Positions 57,980 through 64,000 of a stretch of 64,000 bases of DNA are shown here, piece after piece. The stretch's first letter is position 1. Every line of letters begins with the position of its first letter. The position numbers were made by a program, and so were the translations under genes. The stretch lies in NCBI GenBank assembly GCA_009840635.1, contig VXNL01000064.1, positions 1 through 64,000 of the forward strand, in the 5' to 3' direction. Source of the stretch: Acidobacteriota bacterium (GTDB lineage: Bacteria; Acidobacteriota; Vicinamibacteria; Marinacidobacterales; Marinacidobacteraceae). Under the pieces are notes generated by a model, which was not told the DNA's origin, made no database searches, and was given only the letters and a program-made list of their open reading frames with translations.

Positions 57980-58836
57980 AGCGGCGTGGTCTGGGGCGCG
58001 GCCTCGATGCCCTGCTTCCATCAGCCGTGTCGACCGACGGATCCCGTTCGGTACCGGTCGGCGAGCTGGTGCCCAATCCCGCGCAGCCGCGCTCGCAGAT
58101 CGCTGCCGAGGACCTGGAGGGGCTGGCGGCGTCCATCGCCGCCCGCGGCGTCATCGAACCGATCGTGGTCCGGCCACAGGCCGGGAGGTTCCAGATCATC
58201 GCCGGGGAGCGCCGGTGGCGCGCGGCGCAGTTGGCGGGGCTCGAGCGCGTGCCGGTGGTGGTTCGCGACGCCTCCGATGAGGACGTCGGGTTGCTGGCGC
58301 TGGTCGAGAACCTGCAACGGGAGGATCTCAACCCGATCGAGGAGGCGCTGGCGTTTCGCCGGCTCGCCGATGCGGGAGGAATGACCCACGGCGCGATTGC
58401 CACGGAGGTCGGGCGAAGCCGCACCGCGGTGACCAATACGCTGCGGCTGTTGGAGCTGACGCCCCACGTAAGGCGGCTGGTGGAAACGGGGAAGCTGCGC
58501 GCGGCGGCGGCCCGGGCGCTCGTTCCGCTCGATGCCGCAGCCCAGGCCGCGCTTGCCGAGGAGATCGTCCGCGGCGAGCTCTCGGTTCGGGAGGTCGAGC
58601 GCCGGGTCAAGCGAGCCAGGGGGGCGGGCGGGCCCGCTCCCGCAAAAGCGCCCAGGCCGTCCGGTCTGGATCCGAACACGCGCGACGCGCAGGAGCGGAT
58701 GCAGCGGGCGGTCGGCTTTCCGGTCCAGATCCGGCGGCGTGGTAAGGGCGGCGCCGTCCAGATACAATTTTTCTCCGAAGATGACCTGCACCGCATCTTC
58801 GTCGTGTTGACCAGCGAACGGGAAGTGAGCGAATAG
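57976..58836 (+). CDS. parB: Chromosome-partitioning CTPase ParB
   Basis: The 286-residue ParB/Spo0J protein starts KRRGLGRGLDALLPS, has PNPAQPRSQIAAEDLEGLA and the CTP-binding GERRWRAAQLAGL. LALVENLQREDLNPIEEALA is followed by the parS-reading HTH (GAIATEVGRSRTAVTNTLRL) and a C-terminal dimer domain (IRRRGKGGAVQIQFFSEDDL). It starts with a GTG. The linker before the C-terminus is proline-rich. It acts at the perfect parS site about 820 bp upstream. Confidence 0.95.
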   Translation: MKRRGLGRGLDALLPSAVSTDGSRSVPVGELVPNPAQPRSQIAAEDLEGLAASIAARGVIEPIVVRPQAGRFQIIAGERRWRAAQLAGLERVPVVVRDASDEDVGLLALVENLQREDLNPIEEALAFRRLADAGGMTHGAIATEVGRSRTAVTNTLRLLELTPHVRRLVETGKLRAAAARALVPLDAAAQAALAEEIVRGELSVREVERRVKRARGAGGPAPAKAPRPSGLDPNTRDAQERMQRAVGFPVQIRRRGKGGAVQIQFFSEDDLHRIFVVLTSEREVSE

Positions 58837-58840
58837 AACG

Positions 58841-59266
58841 ATGGCACGAGACCCATCGCGGGACGCCCATAGCGGATATGTCGGATCCGGGTCGCGTCTG
58901 TCAGGCCGACTGAACGCACCGGGCCCGTTCAACGTGAACGGGGAATTCGTGGGAGAAATCCACTCCGAGGACGAGGTTTCGGTGGGCAACTCCGGGAACT
59001 TCGATGGCCGGATCTACGCCCAGCGAGTCGTCGTGGAGGGCGGAGGCCGGGTGAGCGGCGAGATCGCGGCGCAGGACGTCATCGTGCATTCCGGAGGGTC
59101 CATTGCGGGCGTTGCGGTCCAGGCCGCCAATCTGACCCTGGAAGCCAAGAGCGATGCCGACGGCGCGCACTTCCGGGTCCACCGCGATTACAAGCGCTCG
59201 CCGTCCCAGGGAGCGGCCAACCCGGCTTCCCCACCACGGACAAAACCCCAAAGCGCCAGCGCCTGA
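58841..59266 (+). CDS. Bactofilin (polymer-forming cytoskeletal protein)
   Basis: The 141-residue protein has the bactofilin beta-helix core. SRLSGRLNAPGPFNVNGEFV, GEIHSEDEVSVGNSG, IYAQRVVVEGGGRVSGEIAA and IVHSGGSIAGVAVQAANL form the repeating strands. Bactofilins polymerise without nucleotide at the membrane and can hold ParA/ParB machinery in place, as in Myxococcus. Its position 4 nt after parB supports such a role here (inference). The tail is basic and proline-rich. Confidence 0.9.
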   Translation: MARDPSRDAHSGYVGSGSRLSGRLNAPGPFNVNGEFVGEIHSEDEVSVGNSGNFDGRIYAQRVVVEGGGRVSGEIAAQDVIVHSGGSIAGVAVQAANLTLEAKSDADGAHFRVHRDYKRSPSQGAANPASPPRTKPQSASA

Positions 59267-59449
59267 CGGCCATTTCAGGCCCCCGGACGTGTTGGCAAGG
59301 CCGGTGTCCGGTGATAGCCTTCCCGCCGTCCGTGACGGGTCAGTTCGCTGACCGCGCGCGTCCGGCTGCCCTCGGTTTTCCCGACTGGTGTCTTCCCGCT
59401 TTCTGGTGGGGCGGCCGACTTCCCTTGCATCCTGTAGGCCATAGGTTTC

Positions 59450-59878
59450 GTGACCATCATTCCTGACCTGACCGCCCTGATCGTGTCGGTGATCGTCGTG
59501 TGCCTGACGCTCGTCCTGAAGCGGCAGTTCTTCGAGCCGCTGGCGCATGCGATGGAAGCGAGGGAGACGCAGGCCGGCGGCGCCCGCGAGGCCCGGGAGG
59601 CGGCGGAGGCCGAGGTGCAGGCCGCGGAGACCCGGGTTGCGGATGCGGTCGCCGCCGTGCGCGAGGAGGGCTACCGCGAGATGGACCGGATACGGCGCGA
59701 GGCCGGCGAGCGTGCCGACGCCACGTTGCTGGCGGCCCGGGAAGCGGCGGCGGCGACACTCCAGGCGGGCAAGGACTCGCTCCGGGAACAGACCACGCGC
59801 GCGGCTTCCGAGCTCGAAACGGCTGCCGAGAGCCTGGCGAACGACCTGACCGCTCGCGTCCTGCGCCGCGCTTCATGA
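59450..59878 (+). CDS. ATP synthase F0 subunit b' (stator)
   Basis: The 142-residue protein has one N-terminal membrane helix (LTALIVSVIVVCLTLVLKRQ) and a long charged helix rich in Ala, Glu and Arg. It is one of two b-type subunits forming the peripheral stalk. It starts with a GTG. The 184-bp gap to the bactofilin gene may hold the operon promoter; TTGGCA near 59291 is only a weak candidate. The stop overlaps the next b gene by 4 nt. Confidence 0.85.
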   Translation: MTIIPDLTALIVSVIVVCLTLVLKRQFFEPLAHAMEARETQAGGAREAREAAEAEVQAAETRVADAVAAVREEGYREMDRIRREAGERADATLLAAREAAAATLQAGKDSLREQTTRAASELETAAESLANDLTARVLRRAS

Positions 59879-60474
59879 AGCGGTTTCAGCGACGCGTCTT
59901 CACCGGAACAGGAGTCATGCGGGCACTGCGGCCGCTCCTGGCGGCGGCTCTCGCCGGCATCCTCCTGGCCACCGTGGCGGCGCCGGCGTTCGCTGCCGAG
60001 GAGGGGGCCTCGTATCTGCCCAGGGTCGTCAACTTCACGATTCTCGCGACGATTCTGGTCCTCGCGCTTCGCAAGCCGATCGCCGGCTACCTCGAGGCGC
60101 GGGCGCTCCAGATTCGGGAGCAGCTTGCTGCGGCGCGGGCCGACCGCGAGGAGGCCGCCCGGGCGGCCGAACGCGCAACGGCGCGGTTCCGCGAACTGGA
60201 CGATGAGGTGGAGGCGGCGCGGCAGCGGATCACCGAGGCCGCTACCGCCGAGGGCCGCCGCATCGTGGCGGCCGCCGAGGAACAGGCCAGGAAAGTCGGT
60301 GCCGCGGCCGAGGCCGAACTGAACCAGGAAGTACGGCTCGCGGAGCGCCGCCTGGCCGCCGGAGCGGCCCGGGCCGCGGTCGAGATCGCGCGGACGCGCC
60401 TCCGCGACACCATGTCCGAGGAAGACCATCGGCGCCTCATCGACGCCGGGATGACGGCGATCCGCCGCGACTGA
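59875..60474 (+). CDS. atpF: ATP synthase F0 subunit b
   Basis: The 199-residue second b-type subunit begins with an additional hydrophobic leader (LAAALAGILLATVAAPAFAA) before the membrane segment VVNFTILATILVLAL, followed by an Ala/Glu/Arg-rich helix (EQLAAARADREEAARAAERA). The leader resembles a cleavable signal, as reported for some F0 b subunits. It overlaps subunit b' and lies 18 nt before atpH. A heterodimeric b/b' stalk is inferred. Confidence 0.88.
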   Translation: MKRFQRRVFTGTGVMRALRPLLAAALAGILLATVAAPAFAAEEGASYLPRVVNFTILATILVLALRKPIAGYLEARALQIREQLAAARADREEAARAAERATARFRELDDEVEAARQRITEAATAEGRRIVAAAEEQARKVGAAAEAELNQEVRLAERRLAAGAARAAVEIARTRLRDTMSEEDHRRLIDAGMTAIRRD

Positions 60475-60492
60475 TCGGAAGGCGCACCGGAG

Positions 60493-61038
60493 ATGTCCAG
60501 CGAAGTCGCCCGCCACTACGCGCGCGTCCTCCTGGACACGGTGGTCGCCGCCGGTGACGACGAGAGCCTGGAGACATTGGCGGGCGGTCTCGAGGAGTTC
60601 GCGGCGTCGCTCGAGCGTTCCGCCGGATTCCTCAAGACGTTGACCTCGCCAGCGATCACGAGGGGGCGGCGCGCGGCGGCCGCGAAGGCGGTCGCCGACC
60701 GGATCCTGCCCGACTCCCATCTGGGCAGGTTCGTCTCGGTCATGGTGGCCCGGGAGCGATCCGGACACCTGGTGGAGACCGCGGCAGCGTTTCGGGCGGC
60801 GCTGGATGAACATCGGGGGATCGTCGAAGCGGAGGTGGTGTCCGCGCGACAACTGGATGAGCGCGACCGGGAGAGCCTCCAGGCGGCGTTGGCGTCCGCC
60901 TTCTCCGGCACTCCGAGGCTGCGCTTCCGCGAGGATCCGGAGCTGCTCGGCGGATTCGTCATCCGCATCGGGAACCGCATCTACGACGCCAGCGTCAGCC
61001 GCCAGCTTTCCCGGTTCGAGGAGAAGCACGGAGTCTGA
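60493..61038 (+). CDS. atpH: ATP synthase F1 subunit delta
   Basis: The 181-residue delta subunit (OSCP) links the stator to the top of F1. It starts SSEVARHYARVLLDTVVA and has the C-terminal ELLGGFVIRIGNRIYDASV signature, ending SRQLSRFEEKH. An ATG at 60493 is preceded by GGAAGG. It is between atpF and atpA in the usual order. Confidence 0.93.
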   Translation: MSSEVARHYARVLLDTVVAAGDDESLETLAGGLEEFAASLERSAGFLKTLTSPAITRGRRAAAAKAVADRILPDSHLGRFVSVMVARERSGHLVETAAAFRAALDEHRGIVEAEVVSARQLDERDRESLQAALASAFSGTPRLRFREDPELLGGFVIRIGNRIYDASVSRQLSRFEEKHGV

Positions 61039-61081
61039 TTCTGTATAAACGATCTGGAATCAACGAGTTATAGGAAGACCC

Positions 61082-62644
61082 ATGAGTATTCGAGCAGACG
61101 AGATCGCCGCCCTGCTGCGGGAACAGATCGCCGGCCACGACACCGGCGTCGATGTCGCGGAAGTTGGAACCGTCGTCTCTTCAGGGGACGGGATCGCCCG
61201 CGTGCATGGCCTGGAAGGAGTCATGTACGGCGAACTGGTGGAACTGCCCAACGACGTGTTCGGCCTCGCGCTGAACCTCGAAGAGTCTTCGGTGGGACTC
61301 GTTCTCTTCGGGGACGTGACCTCCATCAGGGAGGGAGACACCGCGAAGCGCACCCGGCGGATCCTGCAGGTGCCCGTGGGCGAGGCCATGAAGGGGCGCG
61401 TGGTGGACGCCCTCGGCCGGCCGCTGGACGGCAAGGGACCCATCGAAACGAGCGAAATGGGCGCGGTGGAGCGCATCGCGCCGGGCATCGTCGCCCGGCA
61501 GCCGGTGAAGGAGCCCCTCCAGACCGGAGTCAAGGCCGTGGACGCCATGATTCCCATCGGCCGCGGCCAGCGCGAGCTCATCATCGGAGACCGCCAGACC
61601 GGAAAGACCGCGATCGCGGTGGACGCGATCATCAACCAGCGGGACACCGGCGTGGTCTGCGTGTATGTCGCGGTCGGCCAGAAACTGTCGACGGTTGCCC
61701 AGGTGGTGCAGACGCTCGAAGACCACGGGGCGCTCGACCACACGATCATCGTTGCCGCGGCGGCCTCGGAGCCGGCGCCGCTCCAGTACCTCGCGCCCTA
61801 TTCCGGTTGCGCCATGGGCGAGTTCTTCATGGATCACGGCGGCCACGCCCTCTGCATCTACGACGATCTCTCGAAGCACGCCGCCGCCTACCGCGAGATT
61901 TCGCTCCTCCTGCGGCGGCCGCCGGGCCGGGAGGCCTATCCCGGCGACGTCTTCTATCTCCATTCGCGGTTGCTGGAGCGTGCGGCAAAGCTCTCCGACA
62001 AGCGGGGCGGAGGCTCCCTAACCGCCTTTCCCTTCATCGAGACCCAGGCCGGCGACCTGTCGGCCTATGTGCCGACGAACGTGATCTCGATCACGGACGG
62101 GCAGATCTACCTGGAGGGAGACCTCTTCAACGCCGGCATCCGCCCGGCCATCAACGTCGGCAACTCGGTCAGCCGGGTGGGAGGTTCGGCGCAGATCCGC
62201 GCGATGCGGCAGGTCGCGGGCACCATGCGGCTGCAGCTCGCGCAGTATCGGGAGATGGCGGCGTTCGCCCAGTTCGGCTCGGACCTCGACAAGGCAACCC
62301 AGGCCCAGTTGGCCAAGGGAGAGCGCCTGACCGAAGTCCTGAAGCAGGACCAGTACGAGCCGCTGCCGGTCGAACAACAGGTGGCGATCATCTTTGCCGC
62401 GAACGAGGGCTTCCTCGATGACCTCGAGCCAAGCGAGTGCCGGAGTTTCGAGGCCGGGCTCTATGAGTTCCTCGAGACCCGCCACCCGGACACGCTGGCC
62501 CGGGTCCGCGAGGAACGGAAGCTGGACGATTCGCTGACCGCCGCGCTCAAGGAGGCGATCGCCGAGTTCAAGCGCGACGCCTTCCGCGCCGGCGGAGCGG
62601 CGATCACCTCGGCCGCGGAGGCGCGGGAGCCGGTCCCCGCATAA
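61082..62644 (+). CDS. atpA: ATP synthase F1 subunit alpha
   Basis: The 520-residue alpha subunit carries the non-catalytic nucleotide site: [18 protein letters not shown] (Walker A), [20 protein letters not shown] and the [14 protein letters not shown] segment. Its beginning ([13 protein letters not shown]) is the delta-binding helix. The last residues are extended and rich in Ala. It is 43 bp downstream of atpH and 15 bp upstream of atpG. Confidence 0.97.
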   Translation: MSIRADEIAALLREQIAGHDTGVDVAEVGTVVSSGDGIARVHGLEGVMYGELVELPNDVFGLALNLEESSVGLVLFGDVTSIREGDTAKRTRRILQVPVGEAMKGRVVDALGRPLDGKGPIETSEMGAVERIAPGIVARQPVKEPLQTGVKAVDAMIPIGRGQRELIIGDRQTGKTAIAVDAIINQRDTGVVCVYVAVGQKLSTVAQVVQTLEDHGALDHTIIVAAAASEPAPLQYLAPYSGCAMGEFFMDHGGHALCIYDDLSKHAAAYREISLLLRRPPGREAYPGDVFYLHSRLLERAAKLSDKRGGGSLTAFPFIETQAGDLSAYVPTNVISITDGQIYLEGDLFNAGIRPAINVGNSVSRVGGSAQIRAMRQVAGTMRLQLAQYREMAAFAQFGSDLDKATQAQLAKGERLTEVLKQDQYEPLPVEQQVAIIFAANEGFLDDLEPSECRSFEAGLYEFLETRHPDTLARVREERKLDDSLTAALKEAIAEFKRDAFRAGGAAITSAAEAREPVPA

Positions 62645-62659
62645 GCGCCCAACCGCCCC

Positions 62660-63541
62660 ATGCCGACCCTCCTCGAACTCCGCCGCCGCACCCGCAGCGT
62701 GCGGAACACCGAGCAGATCACCCGGGCCATGAAGATGGTCGCTACGGCGCGCCTTCGCCGGGCCCAGGAGGCCATCGTTTCGGCGCGGCCTTTCGCGGCG
62801 CGGATCCTGGAAGTCCTGAACTCGGTCGTGGTAGGGGCCAGGACCGACAGCCATCCGCTGCTTCGCGAGCGGCCGCCGCGCCGTGTCGAGGTGGTGGTGA
62901 TCACCTCGGACCGCGGGCTCTGCGGGTCCTTCAATACAAACGTCCTCAAGCGCGCCGAGATCCTCCTCAAGTCATTGAGCGAGCAGGAGGTTGGCGTCCG
63001 GGCGGTCGGACGCAAGGGCAGGGACCACTTCCGCCGCCGTGGGGTGCGCCTCGTGGATCCGCTGGAGGACATCTTCCGGGCGCTCGGCTACGAACACGCC
63101 CGGGAGATTGCGGCGCCCCTGATGGAGCGCTACCGCCGGGAGGATCCCGAGGACCCGGAGGGTCTGGACGCCATCTATCTGGTCTTCAACGAGTTCAAGA
63201 ACATCCTGCGCCAGGACGTCCGGGTCGAGCGGCTGCTGCCGCTCGAGAAGCTCGACCTGCCCGGGTCCGAAGACGGAACCGCCCGGGAGTTCTTCTATGA
63301 GCCGACGGAGGCCGAGATCTTCGCGGAACTCCTCCCGCGGCACGTCGAGTACCAGATCTGGCGGGCGCTGCTCGAATCGGTGGCCGCCGAGCAGGCGGCG
63401 CGGATGACCGCCATGGACAACGCAACCAAGAACGCGAATGAACTCATCGCCGACCTGACCCTGACCATGAACCGGGTCCGTCAGGCGGCGATCACGAAGG
63501 AGATTCTCGAGGTCGTGGGCGGCGCCGAAGCGCTCGACTGA
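62660..63541 (+). CDS. atpG: ATP synthase F1 subunit gamma
   Basis: The 293-residue gamma subunit forms the rotor shaft. It starts [20 protein letters not shown] followed by [15 protein letters not shown], has [19 protein letters not shown] and closes with [20 protein letters not shown] and [19 protein letters not shown]. It is complete. A good ribosome site (AGGAG) precedes the next gene, atpD. Confidence 0.96.
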   Translation: MPTLLELRRRTRSVRNTEQITRAMKMVATARLRRAQEAIVSARPFAARILEVLNSVVVGARTDSHPLLRERPPRRVEVVVITSDRGLCGSFNTNVLKRAEILLKSLSEQEVGVRAVGRKGRDHFRRRGVRLVDPLEDIFRALGYEHAREIAAPLMERYRREDPEDPEGLDAIYLVFNEFKNILRQDVRVERLLPLEKLDLPGSEDGTAREFFYEPTEAEIFAELLPRHVEYQIWRALLESVAAEQAARMTAMDNATKNANELIADLTLTMNRVRQAAITKEILEVVGGAEALD

Positions 63542-63573
63542 GAGACAGCCGACCAGAAGGAGCGAGGAGCAAA

Positions 63574-64000
63574 GTGGCTGAGAACACCGGACGGGTCGTC
63601 CAGGTCATCGGGAACGTGGTGGACGTGGTCTTCGAGGGAGACCTTCCACCGATCCATAACGCGGTGCGGCTGCGCGACGACCGCGACCTTTCCACCGTGG
63701 ACATGGACATCGTCCTCGAGGTGCAGCAGCACCTCGGCGAGAACCGGGTCCGCACGGTCGCGATGCAACCGACCGACGGCGTGGTGCGCGGCCTGCTGGC
63801 CGAGGACACCGGGGCGCCGATCTCGGTCCCGGTGGGCGAGAGCACTCTCGGCCGCGTCATGAACGTGCTGGGGAATCCCGTGGACGAAGCGGGGGAGATC
63901 GAATCGGAGGAGCGGCGGCCGATCCACCGGGCGGCCCCCGAGTTCGTGTCCCAGAGCACGAGCCTCGAGATGTTCGAGACCGGCATCAAGGTGATCGACC
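63574..64000 (+). CDS. atpD: ATP synthase F1 subunit beta (5' part)
   Basis: Only the first 142 codons are present; the gene runs out of the window. It starts with a GTG after AGGAG and reads [39 protein letters not shown] and [20 protein letters not shown] identify the beta subunit, and [10 protein letters not shown] leads to the catalytic domain. The catalytic P-loop lies beyond the edge. With atpF, atpH, atpA and atpG upstream, the operon lacks genes for subunits a and c at its start. Confidence 0.93.
   Translation, partial: MAENTGRVVQVIGNVVDVVFEGDLPPIHNAVRLRDDRDLSTVDMDIVLEVQQHLGENRVRTVAMQPTDGVVRGLLAEDTGAPISVPVGESTLGRVMNVLGNPVDEAGEIESEERRPIHRAAPEFVSQSTSLEMFETGIKVID

Overview
This is one strongly GC-rich bacterial chromosome segment that carries the replication origin. 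Genes are packed tightly, many overlap by 4 nt (ATGA/GTGA), and GTG starts are common. A MacB-like permease of the ADOP type, many secreted beta-propeller and protease proteins, a TonB receptor and a YidC with a large periplasmic domain point to a Gram-negative lineage, most likely Acidobacteriota. That placement is an inference. No 16S gene is present, and no phage, IS element or CRISPR array was seen.

Layout. Positions 1-33 kb are an accessory, export-oriented region. It holds a Tricorn-like protease, SulP transporter, M19 dipeptidase, SDR enzyme, homocysteine methyltransferase, a redox pair (thioredoxin/PDZ protein plus DsbD-alpha-like protein), an ArsR/SRPBCC pair, an ADOP permease, an FG-GAP protein, a fatty-acid desaturase, a PQQ-type propeller, an M1 aminopeptidase with HEAT repeats, a TonB receptor, a sirtuin, one intact VapBC pair and two antitoxins without toxins, a D-aminoacylase-like amidohydrolase, a CocE-like hydrolase and a lytic transglycosylase. 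Positions 33-44 kb hold tRNA-Arg(ACG), tRNA-Glu(CTC), an isoaspartyl peptidase, a rhomboid protease with PspC, a sugar aminotransferase with an epimerase, rsmI, a GlmU-like acetyltransferase, a GlmS-like isomerase without its glutaminase domain, a UvrD/PcrA helicase and pyrE. Positions 44-58 kb are the origin region: gyrA, gyrB and dnaN, then oriC with phased DnaA boxes, dnaA, and in the other direction rpmH-rnpA-yidD-yidC-rsmG-parS-parA-parB-bactofilin. From 59 kb runs an ATP synthase operon (b', b, delta, alpha, gamma, beta) that leaves the window inside atpD; subunits a and c are not in it.

The most unusual observation is at 8199-9512 (minus strand). Two reading frames long enough to be called as separate genes are one frame interrupted by a single TGA. 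The TGA lies where the second redox residue of a thioredoxin motif belongs (Cys-Ser-Pro-TGA). It is followed at a suitable distance by a compact hairpin with an AGGU-starting loop and a bulged U, resembling a bacterial SECIS element. I read this as a candidate selenoprotein with a thioredoxin domain, a CxxCH motif and two PDZ domains, translationally coupled to a DsbD-alpha-like partner.

A second pattern is a dispersed repeat made of two inverted double-hairpin arms about 170-200 bp across. Paired copies occupy every convergent 3'-3' gap longer than 100 bp in the window (three of three), while single arms lie in tandem gaps. This suggests a bidirectional terminator or BIME-like element.
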